64,000 nt of DNA from Oopsacas minuta (Eukaryota > Porifera > Hexactinellida > Lyssacinosida > Leucopsacidae): positions 620,690 to 684,689 of the forward strand of contig JAKMXF010000354.1 of assembly GCA_024704765.1 (NCBI GenBank), read 5' to 3'. The notes beneath the pieces were generated by a model. That model saw only the letters and a program-made list of their open reading frames with translations, had not been told where the DNA came from and did no database searches. The translations under genes were made by a program, and so were the position numbers. This document shows positions 37,550-47,900 of the stretch, piece after piece (the first letter of the stretch is position 1; every line of letters begins with the position of its first letter).

Positions 37550-40500
37550 CTAATTCTGCTTACTGGCTGTATCTCCGTTACTACTACCAGTTATATCGTA
37601 TATCTCTTTCCTTGTAGCATGTTGTAACTTCTCAAATAGCACTGCTTTCTGAGTCAGATCAGAGAGTCCTGCAGAAATAACTTTAGTTTTCTCGCTATCT
37701 TCTCCGTACTTTTCTTTGAATGTGTTGTAAGCTTGTTTCTCTTGCTGGATAGCTTGTCTGTACTCTCCAGCTAGACTGTAAGCTTTAGAGAGAAGATGTC
37801 TAGTCATACCGGTTTGTACGTGTTGAGATCCATAGAATATATCTTGTAATCGTATCACATTCTCTAGATACTTCACCGCGCGCTTATTCTCACCTACTGA
37901 GTGATATGTGTAGCCTATATTGAGATCTATTGTAGCCATTTGAGGGTGTTTCTCTCCAAATAGCACCAGCAATAGATATCTAGCTCTGAATAGTACCTTA
38001 AGTGCAAGTTGAGACAGACCAGCATTACAACAGGAAGTAGCTAGACCGATAAGGCCAGTGAGAGTACGAGGATCATCCATGCCGAGGTTCCTCTCAAGTA
38101 TAAATGTTCCTTTCTGTTGGAAGTTCAGAGAGTTAAGTACATCTTTGGTAACTAGATAGAGGTTAGCTAGATCTTTATAGCAGCCCACCGTTTCTATATT
38201 ATTAGGTCCAGCAATGTTTTGGTAGTGATTAAGTGCTTCTAGACACAATTCTATACATTCCTTCACTAGTCCTAGTCCGAACCTACTGGAAGCCATCTTG
38301 TGTATTTCCTGAGGCAAATGCAGAGTTGGAGGGAAATGCTTCACTACAGGGTGTAGATTTATTACGTCACTCTCTGCGAAGGGCAATCCCTTCCCCTCCA
38401 GGTGGTATTCTCTTGCTAACAGCTGTACACCTAGTTTCATGCAAAGTGATCTTAGAATTGAGAGTTTAGAGAAAGGCACTCCCTCTGATGCTGAATGGAA
38501 ACTTCTATAATCTAGTTTGTATCCGAAATAAGTTTCCATTTCTGACTGTATTCCGGTCCACATAGACTGTGTAGTGAATGTTCCGTTTTCTTGTTTCAAT
38601 CTCTGATTCTTTTTCTTACTTTTCTTCTTTTTACCGCCAGTAGCTTCCTCAACTCCTGGTGTCTCCACACAACCGAAAAGAGAATTGAAAGCATTCACTA
38701 TTACTCCTGGCATCTCAGAGAGGTGAGCTTCTCCCATCTCTCTCCTTATATGTCTCTTAGCCACACGTATAATCATATCAGATATACATATAGTTTTGAC
38801 ATGTGACAGATCTTCCCGTTTTGATACAAGTTCTGTTATCCTACCTAAATATCGCATGTTTATACCGCGGAAGTGAAGCAAGCGAGTAAGAGAGACAGAG
38901 TCTACAGGCATCGCTTGGAGCTGCAAACAATCGATAAAGAACCGAGGAAGAGAATAATGAATTATAAATTCTGAAAGTTCTTCACAGAGTTTCTTATCTT
39001 TCTCCAATACTTCACTACTCCCAGCTAATTTACACAGATGTGAAGTTAGATCCATGTTGAAACGTAGATCGAAATCTGACTCGCTAATAGAGCCTAATCC
39101 TTCCAGTGAGTTACATAGAATCTCCATTACTTTCTTCTGACCTAGTTTATTGGTTTCCTCAGATTCTGTACTATCTTCAGTTCTCTCTTTCTCATCTGTG
39201 GTCAGGTTTAAGTTCTTCTCTGAAAGCACTAGTTTAACTGATCCGTTATCATCAGGTAGTATCACGCCCACCTCCAGCTGATTGGTACATTCCAAGCCCT
39301 CTTCAAAGTTGCTAGGACTCACAATAGATATTATTTCTTCGTTTTTCATAGGGCCTGCTGTTTCTGATTTTATATCAACTCCTATTTCCTTCTCCCCTGT
39401 ATCCCCACCAAATGAATCATCTTTTGTAGCTAAGAGGAGGACAGGATTCTTGTCAATATCAGACAAATCCTTTTCTAAGATCTGCTCCAATGCTACTTCT
39501 GGTTGACTCTTGTGTTCTTCATCTTTCAGATCAGAATCAAGTCCTTTCTTTTCACTAACCTCTTTATTCTGTTCTTCCAATGTTAGCTTACTAATCTTCT
39601 GTATGAATGTACTGTATTTGTATTGTATAAAGCTCTCTACAATCTCACGTCTATGCATAGCCATCTTGTGTCCAATATCAACTCTCTTCTCACCCACTTT
39701 CTCACTCGTATCCTGCTCTGAGTATTGATCAAAGTTTAAATCAGGGGGCGTGATACGATATAAGTCGATGAGATAGTTCCTCCCATCTGTACCTATTATA
39801 CCCTTACACTCCACTGAAGATGGCATCTCCTGTACACGCCCCTCATGATCATACACCTGTTCTATCTTAACATTAAGCTCCTGTCCTACTCCTCTCATTA
39901 GACCAGCGAACTTTTCATTTTTGGAGAGTTTCTTACCATCTAAAGTTCCATATTCTAGAATATTCTCTTGATCTCTCTGTAAAATACCCGGCACGATAGA
40001 CTGAGCTACTACTCTATGTCCTCTGTAATCTACCAGAGCAGTAGCTAATGTATGTAGTCCCTCTACATCAAGTTCCTCAATAGCTGCTATACCGTGTATA
40101 TCCTTAGCTGCAGTAATATAAGCAGCCCTGTCTCCTCCCACATTCTTGTATAGCTCTCTACCATCATATGGATATGAGAAAAAAATATTGTTCCAGATGA
40201 ATAGGAAATTCTTCTCATCATCAGTAGGATTCAGAGCTGGTATATTTCCATCTAACACAGCTTGTGCTCCTTGTGTTGCTGCCTCTATAAAGTCAGTATA
40301 TACCTTGTATATAGCTCTCTCACGTACCATACGATTATATACAGTCTCTCTAGGTAGATCTCTACTCCCTGCTAGTTCTGCATTCCAGTCACGTAGCTGT
40401 CCTAGTGTGTGCTCCTCGTGTCCTAGACGTCCCTGTAGTGAGTCATGTGCTCGGACCAGATTGTACGAGTGTCTAGAGGGGTTTATCAACCAGCAATGCA

Positions 40501-41500
40501 CCTGAAAGGGAGTTGGTATGAACTCGAATGAGTGACGTCTCTGTAGCTCCTTCCTATGGAGAGCAATGTTCTTCTTGAAAGAGGGACTAATTTGTGATAA
40601 CAGTCCCGCTAGGGTGTGTGAACGTGTACCTAGATCTTGATGGGCGGTAGGATCGAAATGTTCCTTATCACTGCAATTGAGATAGAAACCTTGAGGAGAA
40701 GCAGTAATACAGTAGGAGAATCCTTCTAGTGTAGTTACATCAAGATATAGGAGGTCTCCCTTCAGACGCTGAGGGCCTGGAGGAGGGTTCCAGCCTGAGT
40801 AGTGTATAGTGTGAATACAGGATGGCAGAGGTGAGGTACGAGGGGGGAGGAGGGGGGATAGAGGCACACTTGACCTGGATGGGTCTGGATTTATATAATC
40901 AGGTTCTATAGCTTGTTCTTCTATTATTGTTGGTTTATTTCCTTGCTGCTCTCCCACCATCGCTTGTGTAGCTAGCTCATCAATGTCAGTAGGTAGAATG
41001 TGAGCGAGATAGGAGAGAGATTGTGTTCCCATCTCCAGTCCACTATCCAGCAGTTCCTCTAGTCGCCTTACGTGAATCTGAGCCTCTCTCAGAGAGTACG
41101 GATCCTCACTCACCCGAATAGTATCACCATCTTTTAGCCCTTGTATCGAGCTGAAATCTTGTACCTCATCCAGACGTGTCCCATGGTGCCAGAAACCTAT
41201 ACATGTCCTGAAACAAGCGAGAGGATTTTCCATCAGTACTTGTCTCAGTCCCTCAATCAGGTCTTGTCCATACACTGTTATTTCTGTTGGACCAGACACA
41301 CCCTGTATAGCTAACTTCAGATGAATTGGTTTGAATATATGTTCATCCTCTGCTATCTCTTCCTCTGTTTCTTTGTGATTATTTTCCACAACTTCTCCTT
41401 CAATGTTTCCATCTTTATCAATTCCATTCTCAACTATTTCTTCTCCCTCCCCAGAATCAGTGGAATTGTGATGCTGTATATCTTCTTCAAGAGTTGCCAT
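37550..41500 (-). CDS. CLUH: Clustered mitochondria protein homologue
   Basis: Cytosolic RNA-binding protein that organises translation and stability of mRNAs for mitochondrial proteins; loss clusters mitochondria. The 1316-residue single-exon product has an acidic N-terminus, a ubiquitin-like CLU-N domain (about 55-135), and a central CLU domain (about 330-560; QVHCWLINPSRHSYNL, RDWNAELAGSRDLP, IFFSYPYDGRELYKNVGGDRAA). A variable acidic linker (about 600-800), an eIF3-p135-like region (LSHVKTICISDMIIRVAKRH) and C-terminal TPR repeats (about 1060-1260; GLGLVKECIELCLEALNHYQ) follow. Human CLUH is 1309 residues with the same layout. ACAATTAG precedes the ATG by three bases. Confidence 0.95.
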   Translation of the reverse strand: MATLEEDIQHHNSTDSGEGEEIVENGIDKDGNIEGEVVENNHKETEEEIAEDEHIFKPIHLKLAIQGVSGPTEITVYGQDLIEGLRQVLMENPLACFRTCIGFWHHGTRLDEVQDFSSIQGLKDGDTIRVSEDPYSLREAQIHVRRLEELLDSGLEMGTQSLSYLAHILPTDIDELATQAMVGEQQGNKPTIIEEQAIEPDYINPDPSRSSVPLSPLLPPRTSPLPSCIHTIHYSGWNPPPGPQRLKGDLLYLDVTTLEGFSYCITASPQGFYLNCSDKEHFDPTAHQDLGTRSHTLAGLLSQISPSFKKNIALHRKELQRRHSFEFIPTPFQVHCWLINPSRHSYNLVRAHDSLQGRLGHEEHTLGQLRDWNAELAGSRDLPRETVYNRMVRERAIYKVYTDFIEAATQGAQAVLDGNIPALNPTDDEKNFLFIWNNIFFSYPYDGRELYKNVGGDRAAYITAAKDIHGIAAIEELDVEGLHTLATALVDYRGHRVVAQSIVPGILQRDQENILEYGTLDGKKLSKNEKFAGLMRGVGQELNVKIEQVYDHEGRVQEMPSSVECKGIIGTDGRNYLIDLYRITPPDLNFDQYSEQDTSEKVGEKRVDIGHKMAMHRREIVESFIQYKYSTFIQKISKLTLEEQNKEVSEKKGLDSDLKDEEHKSQPEVALEQILEKDLSDIDKNPVLLLATKDDSFGGDTGEKEIGVDIKSETAGPMKNEEIISIVSPSNFEEGLECTNQLEVGVILPDDNGSVKLVLSEKNLNLTTDEKERTEDSTESEETNKLGQKKVMEILCNSLEGLGSISESDFDLRFNMDLTSHLCKLAGSSEVLEKDKKLCEELSEFIIHYSLPRFFIDCLQLQAMPVDSVSLTRLLHFRGINMRYLGRITELVSKREDLSHVKTICISDMIIRVAKRHIRREMGEAHLSEMPGVIVNAFNSLFGCVETPGVEEATGGKKKKSKKKNQRLKQENGTFTTQSMWTGIQSEMETYFGYKLDYRSFHSASEGVPFSKLSILRSLCMKLGVQLLAREYHLEGKGLPFAESDVINLHPVVKHFPPTLHLPQEIHKMASSRFGLGLVKECIELCLEALNHYQNIAGPNNIETVGCYKDLANLYLVTKDVLNSLNFQQKGTFILERNLGMDDPRTLTGLIGLATSCCNAGLSQLALKVLFRARYLLLVLFGEKHPQMATIDLNIGYTYHSVGENKRAVKYLENVIRLQDIFYGSQHVQTGMTRHLLSKAYSLAGEYRQAIQQEKQAYNTFKEKYGEDSEKTKVISAGLSDLTQKAVLFEKLQHATRKEIYDITGSSNGDTASKQN

Positions 41501-42111
41501 TTACTAATTGTAGGTATACGTATATTCCCAGCGGTTTTTTGTAATAATTTTTAATCTAACTACGTAACTATTAATAATTAATTGATTAAATATTTAACTC
41601 TAGAAATTAATTAATCTTCACACATGACTTCTGTATGTATTTCTATATATCAAGGTTCGAAATAAATGAAATAATTAAATAGTTTGCGAGGATTGTAGTG
41701 TGTAGACATAATAAGCACTAAATAATTAATACCTTAAAAGCACAAGATTTCCGAAACAACATCTGGTGCATTATACACACATGATATTATAAGATTTCAA
41801 TGTCATTTCATGGAGTTGATTTACAATTGGAATATAACGTTCTTAACACCTCAATACAATGGTCTCCTGTGCAAAGCAGTCACTTAATAATTTATGGTAC
41901 TGCAGCCAGATATTTTATCAGCAACCAAGCGTTACTCACACTTATGGCAAGCCCCTTTTGGTAGCCGTTATAGACCGATACCTATACGTAATTATGATAA
42001 TTCCTATATCTATCTAACAATAGCATACGTAATTATGATAATCCCTACATACATCTGACAATAGTATAGGTACACACGATTAAGTATTAGTTTATTGCTT
42101 CAAACAGCATT
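41501..42111. other. Intergenic, about 610 bp, with a 41-bp tandem repeat
   Basis: Spacer between the CLUH 5' end and the OSCP 3' end. Contains two tandem copies of a 41-bp unit at 41984-42065 (listed separately). Otherwise AT-rich and unremarkable. Confidence 0.5.
41984..42065. repeat. Two tandem copies of a 41-bp unit
   Basis: Both units begin ATACGTAATTATGATAAT and end in ACAATAG plus C or T. They differ at about six of 41 positions. Confidence 0.8.
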
Positions 42112-42894
42112 TCATATAGCCTGCTTGAGGATATTGGATATTTTGCGTATTTTAGTCGCGGTTGACATATCGATATACTTGTCCTTCAATTCTACAATCA
42201 ATCCCCCGAGCAGGCTGTTATCTACCTTGAGATTAAGTTTAAGAACTTCGCTTGGTTTTAGAAATCCCTTTAGTGCTGTTTCTAATGCTTTTGTATTATT
42301 GGCATCTAGTTTCTGTGCACTGATTACTGTACACTCAATTTCACCTCTTGAAGCACTCATTAATTGAGAGAATGCAACTCCTATATTCTTAACTCTACTC
42401 AATCGGTTGTTATCAGCTAAAACCTCAAAGAAGTTCATTGTTATTTTATCAAATTTCTGTTGGAGAAGGATAGTATTCAGTTTCTCTAGTTTGCTTTTTC
42501 TTTTGAGTGTGGGATCATTCACGAATTCGTGGAGGGCTTTGTCTTTTTTGAGAAGATTCGCGAATGTATCTAGATCCTTTTCTACGACGTTCTCCTTCTT
42601 ACCCCTTACAGCTGCTGAGTAGAGAGCGTGGGCATATCGACCCTCTAGTCCGAATATCTGAATAGGAGGTTTAACTGTAGCACCTTTTATCGCGTCTAGT
42701 AAATACAATTAGATACTCAAATCGTGTGCGTTTAATTGTGATAATTCCTGCTTTGGATTCCTTTGTCGCTATTAGGGCAGTATTACATACAATTACAGGT
42801 GACAGATTGATATTATAAATTACTCAAGTTATATGTGTTCTAACTATTTACAAATGTTGTTTGTAGAGAGTTTTGTAATAAAAAATCGTTTCAT
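42112..42894 (-). CDS. ATP5PO: ATP synthase OSCP subunit (2 exons)
   Basis: Oligomycin-sensitivity-conferring protein, joining F1 to the peripheral stalk of mitochondrial ATP synthase. Exon 2 (42112-42695) carries the whole mature protein: IFGLEGRYAHALYSAAV, LADNNRLS, RGEIECTVISA, LGGLIVELKDKYIDMS. It has no ATG of its own near the start. A 43-nt exon 1 at 42852-42894 supplies ATG and a basic, Ser/Thr-containing presequence (MKRFFITKLSTNNI). Its donor T|GTAAAT and the acceptor TACTAG|AC join in phase, giving 208 residues (human 213). The gene is divergent from DCAF8, with 300 bp between the two start codons. Confidence 0.9.
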
Positions 42895-43194
42895 AAACAC
42901 TTGCCTTTATTATGTGCAAAATTACGAATTATCTATAATGATTGGATGAAATACCAAACTGCAAGGCATCAACTACATCAATAATGCCGATTTTAAATTA
43001 ATACTCAGAAAAATGATAGTTTAACTTGTTGTGCATTTGTTAACATTTTACAAGTAAGCTCATCAATAATTACTAAATTGGATACACGCTATTATGTCAG
43101 ATTGTTAAATGGAGGAAAATGGATAACTTGGCTATTAACATGGCAATAATTATATAATTATCACTGATTATGTCTATCTTAGTTGAACAACAAG
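42895..43194. promoter_or_regulatory. Shared 300-bp divergent promoter region, OSCP/DCAF8
   Basis: The only sequence between the oppositely oriented start codons of OSCP and DCAF8, so both promoters should lie here or overlap. No TATA box at a clear position; TCTATCTTAG is 12 bases before the DCAF8 ATG. Confidence 0.5.
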
Positions 43195-44718
43195 ATGGCC
43201 TGTGCTGATAATAGTGATAAAGATACTAGCAGCTTGGATATACCAAACGAGTTAGATTCTAATTCAGATCTATTCGTGGACGCAGTAGATAGTTTTAACA
43301 CAACAACAACTTGTATAGGGAATGCTGCCTATATCAGATGGAACCCTCTACAAGCCGTCAAGCAACGTACCTTTGGTCAATACAAGACACACCCCTCTAC
43401 GATTTGTACTGAGACAGCTTCTTCTCATAACATGGTACGTAGATTAAAACTACAATACAAATTGAATGGAGTTCACGAAGGATGTGTTAATGCAATAAAC
43501 TTCTCTCCTTGTGGTACTCTGCTCGCTTCTGGTAGTGACGATCTTAACATCGTAGTTTGGAAATGGATGGAACGACGACCTTTCTTAACCTTTGATACCA
43601 AACACACATTTAACGTGTTTCAGGCCAGATTCATGCCAGAGAGTGACAGCTCTGTCATTGTATCAGCTGCTAGAGATGGACAGGTACGTGCTCATATTAT
43701 TGGTAGTAGCGGAGAGCTAGCTAACTCACGTCGTGTAGCTTCACATAAAGATTCAGCTCATAAACTAGCAGTAGACCGATCTCTCCCTCACACATTTCTA
43801 AGCTGTGGAGAGGATGGTCTTATACAAGAGATCGACCTTAGAACAGCAGCACCGAATAAACTACTATACGTGAGGAGAGATGACGTGGAGAAGATGACCA
43901 AAATACCTCTCTATACCATCCAAATGAATCCGAGCAGACCACATGAATTCGCGGCGGCAGGCAAGAATAAATACGCTTATATATTTGATAAGCGGATGAC
44001 AAGTGACAATTCTGAATTCAGTTATGTCAAGAAATTCTGTCCAGATAATCTTGTAAATGATAAGGATACCGTATTTCCTGATAGCATTACATGTCTAGCG
44101 TATTCTTACGATGGTAAAGAACTACTATGTAGTTACAATGATGATGATATTTATCTGTTTGACAGCTCTCATTCGTCTGGAAGTAACTTCATTAAACGTT
44201 ATGAGGGACATAGAAATAGCCAGACTGTGAAAGGTGTTAACTTCTATGGACCTCATAGCGAGTTTATTGTGAGTGGGAGTGATTGTGGTCACGTGTTTAT
44301 CTGGGATAAGAATTCTGAGAAGATAGTGCAATGCATGGAGGGAGATGAGACCGGAGTGGTGAACTGTCTAGAACAACATCCATCAGCCCCGGTACTGGCT
44401 ACCTCAGGACTAGATTCTGATGTTAAAATATTTATGCCTTGCTCGTTACGCCCTACATCTCTAAGCAAACTAGATCACATAGTAAGCTCTAATAAGAAAG
44501 CTCGTGACACAGAGAGAGAAGAGGATGAGGAGAACAGTGGAACAGTAAATGATTTCTATCGAATCTACTACAGAAGAATTAGTCGTATGATACAGCGGAG
44601 AGCAGCTGGAGAAGATGGAGAAAATGGTGACGACAATACGAGTAATAATAGTGATTCAGAAGATTCTGATACAGACATGGATCAACATACAGTACCATTG
44701 AGATGTGATCCACAATGA
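43195..44718 (+). CDS. DCAF8: DCAF8-type WD40 substrate receptor for CUL4-DDB1
   Basis: WD40 protein that presents substrates to the CUL4-DDB1 ubiquitin ligase. The 507-residue product aligns along its length with human DCAF8: GVHEGCVNAINFSPCGTLLA and SGSDDLNIVVWKW (first blade), FQARFMPESD, ARDGQVR, FLSCGEDGLIQEIDLR, YTIQMNPSRPHEFA, SYNDDDIYLFDSSHS, TVKGVNFYGPHSEF, VVNCLEQHPSAPVLA and TSGLDSDVKI. The DDB1-binding DxR boxes are present as IDLR and FDKR. The C-terminus is acidic and Ser/Asp-rich. The longer frame opens with TTG at 43183; the first ATG is 43195 and lies 12 bases after CTTAG. Single exon. Confidence 0.93.
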   Translation: MACADNSDKDTSSLDIPNELDSNSDLFVDAVDSFNTTTTCIGNAAYIRWNPLQAVKQRTFGQYKTHPSTICTETASSHNMVRRLKLQYKLNGVHEGCVNAINFSPCGTLLASGSDDLNIVVWKWMERRPFLTFDTKHTFNVFQARFMPESDSSVIVSAARDGQVRAHIIGSSGELANSRRVASHKDSAHKLAVDRSLPHTFLSCGEDGLIQEIDLRTAAPNKLLYVRRDDVEKMTKIPLYTIQMNPSRPHEFAAAGKNKYAYIFDKRMTSDNSEFSYVKKFCPDNLVNDKDTVFPDSITCLAYSYDGKELLCSYNDDDIYLFDSSHSSGSNFIKRYEGHRNSQTVKGVNFYGPHSEFIVSGSDCGHVFIWDKNSEKIVQCMEGDETGVVNCLEQHPSAPVLATSGLDSDVKIFMPCSLRPTSLSKLDHIVSSNKKARDTEREEDEENSGTVNDFYRIYYRRISRMIQRRAAGEDGENGDDNTSNNSDSEDSDTDMDQHTVPLRCDPQ

Positions 44719-44932
44719 TAAATAAAGTATTCTATACAACTGAAATAAATTGATTGAAATCTCATCCTACATGCTATCAGGATATCTTTGATACTGTATT
44801 ATAATTACACATTCTTTTGATGGGGGATTATTATTATATATTCTTAAATTAATCAAATATTGCTAATTTCGTATATTTTGAGTGTCTAACTCGTATGACC
44901 CTATTCTAGCGGCTTGCATGGAGAAATAAACC

Positions 44933-47900
44933 ATGGATACGGGCATTGATATAATTCCTGAAGACATCCCGGTTGTGGGTTTCAAAAGGAAAGACAGGAG
45001 AGTAAAATTTGAATCATTTACAGATCGGATAAAACGAATACGAATAGATATAATTCCTAGAAGTGATCTTAGTCTGCAGCTACCTAGCGAGAAGGAAACA
45101 TTCTTTTATGAAGGAGTTATAAAATGGAGAGAATTAAACGAAACAGCTGACTTCTGTTCTCTACTAAATCTCACAAGAGATAAGATTCAAACTCTACATT
45201 TGTTATTACATCATAAAGATTTCCTCTTAGAAGCGATAATAACCGCGATATCAGAAGCAGACGAGCTCAGCTTAGAACCAATACTAGACTTAATAGTTCA
45301 ACTAGCTAGAGATCTCCAACAGGAATTATCTCCACATTTTACACGAATATTCTCCGTGTTAATCGCACGACTGAATTCTAGAGATGCTGGCATTTTAGAA
45401 CTGGTATTCTCCTGCTTAGCTCATCTTCTCAAGATATTATGGAGACATTTGATAGCAGAGAGTGACGTAATATGTGACTGCTATTCATCACTATTATCTT
45501 CTTCTCAGAGAGAACATATACAGAGATTTGCAGCTGAGAGCTTATCCTTCTTACTCAGAAGAAGTTTAGCTGCTAACCACCAACAAACACTACAATCACT
45601 ATACAAGGTAATATACAGTTAACTTCCGTTATATCGAAGTACAAGGGACCGCTATGATTACTTCAATTAAACGGGTATTTTGATATATATTATAGATCTT
45701 ATCAGATGATACTGCAGAAGGGATAGGGATAGTTCTATTCGAGATGATGAAGGGACCTCAATACCATTTCCATTCATGTACTCCTGGCCTTCTCACCTCT
45801 CTATTGGATCAGCTGAGTGAGTCTGAATCCTCCCTATCGCAGGCTGTCTATAGGACAACTCAGTGCTTAGTTTCACATAGCAACACAGAGTCTGCTAAGG
45901 AATGTATCAATATAATGTTAGATAGGTTGAGTAGGAGTACAGATATGAGTGACGTAATGTTATCTGGAATAATATCTCTATGTAGTGTGTGGATAGCTAG
46001 GCTTACTCCTGACAGTTTTGAAAGGTTTGTCAGCTCATTAATACAGGTATGTAGAGGGATAGGACATAGACAGGAGTCCTGGAAGGCTTGTATGGATATT
46101 TTTATACAATTAATACGAGCTAACCTTAAAATTAAGTTAGTTGAAATGTGTAGTTTGGTTGCTAAGGTAAGTGACATATTGGAATGTGTTATAACTAGGA
46201 ATGAGTGGAGTGTAGCAGGAGGTTGTGACCTAATAGAGGGTATTTTACTTCTCGTGAGTGAGGAGCTGTTTAGCAGATCAATCCTATCTCAATGGGTTAT
46301 ACTTAGTGAAAGAATAATACAAGAAAAATATGAACTAGATAGTATTATCATTGATAGGATATTGTATAGCTGGTGTCAGATACAGAGTAGGATATCAGAA
46401 AAAGTTGAGAAGGGAGAGAAGAGAATTAAATTAGATTCTACAAATACTTATGGATCTAATCTCCTATCTGTATTAATGAATAGAGCTAATATACCATTAA
46501 CTAAAGATAAAGCAGCTAATCTATCTTGTCTATGTCTATGTTTACAGAGTATGGTAGCTCCACCTGATGAAGCGTTACAGCTTGTTGAGGACAATCTCAA
46601 GCTACTACATCCGCTAGCTGCCAAATACGGAGATACTCTACTAACTACTCTAAGAGACTGTATACATACATTAACTAGCAGTAGAGATTTACAATCAGTA
46701 TATCCTCCCTCTCAATTGTTATCTCTCATATCTCAATACTCTACATCATACTCACTGCTTGAAGCTATAGAGATATATTGTCATAACACAATACTACCTC
46801 AAGATATCACAGATGAGGTGATTAGACTCCTGGTCCCGTGTCTATGCTCTCCTTACTCACATGTTAGACTCACAACTATATCTATTCTGCTCTCCCTCAC
46901 CATCTGTCCGTCTATTAATACTAATCTCCTTCCTGTGTGTAAGTCCTCTGAACAGACACAAGCAGACCTGATGCACTATAAAGAGAAGCTAGGCTACTTA
47001 AGAAGATTGTCCTACTTCAGAGACAGCAGTATTGAGACTGAGATTAGTTTCAGAGTACTGATCAGTCAATTCTATGTTAACTTCAGTCCTGTGTGGGATC
47101 AAGTAAGACAGCTGGTGAATGGTTATGCTACAGAAGAGACCAAAGATGTGTTCTGGAAGGTAAATGATAAGGTTTATAAAAGTTTAACTCATTTATTATT
47201 TAATTGTATAGATTGTGTCCTCAGAATTGGAGTTACCTCTGTGTTCAGATGGAGCTGACACGCTATTAGATGTTTCTAACCATTCTGCTAATGTAGAGAA
47301 ATGGTTTCTAAGCAGAGAGAACCAGCACAAAGAGATGTGTCAAAAAGCGCGAGTAGACACCAGTAACTTCCAAATGCAGTTATGGCGTACTCTACAAGGA
47401 GTATCTTCATTCTGTGAGTCTCGTTCTCGTGTGCTAGTTCCTATCCTGATTCGATACATGGAGATGTGGTTTATTCCTGAAGAAACTGGGAGACAATCTC
47501 TACAGGAAATTGGTACACAAGAAGCAGAATTGAGAGAGGATAGGGCTAGGAGAGGTGGGAGACACAAACATATTGCTGTCTCTATGCTAGAGCTATTCTC
47601 TAATTTCAAACATCCTCAGAATCTCTATCAAGCTGACGGACTTAAATCATTATATCTGCGACTTTTGACACATCCCCTATCCGACCTCCAGACATCAGCT
47701 CTATCATGTCTAGTCGCATTACAACTAAAATACCTATCTCGTTACCATGACAACCTAGCAGCAGTGAGTACAGAAAAGAATATCTCGTCATTTCTAACTG
47801 TATTCAGCTCAGAAGCAAGTGAAGTGATGGTTTTAGAGGAAGAACATCGTTCTTATATAATTCCTATACTCTGTCGGATCTTATACGGAGTACTACTGAG

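Noticed and set aside
37500-37562. tRNA-like A-box (TAGCTCAATGG) on the minus strand at the CLUH stop codon
   Set aside because: No B-box (GGTTCGA-type) at the proper distance and no cloverleaf could be folded.
8103-43194. Longer frames opening with TTG upstream of the MPV17-like gene, HAO1, the PPM1-like gene and DCAF8, and over OSCP exon 2
   Set aside because: Nuclear animal genes start with ATG. The first ATG, or for OSCP a separate upstream exon, fits family starts better.
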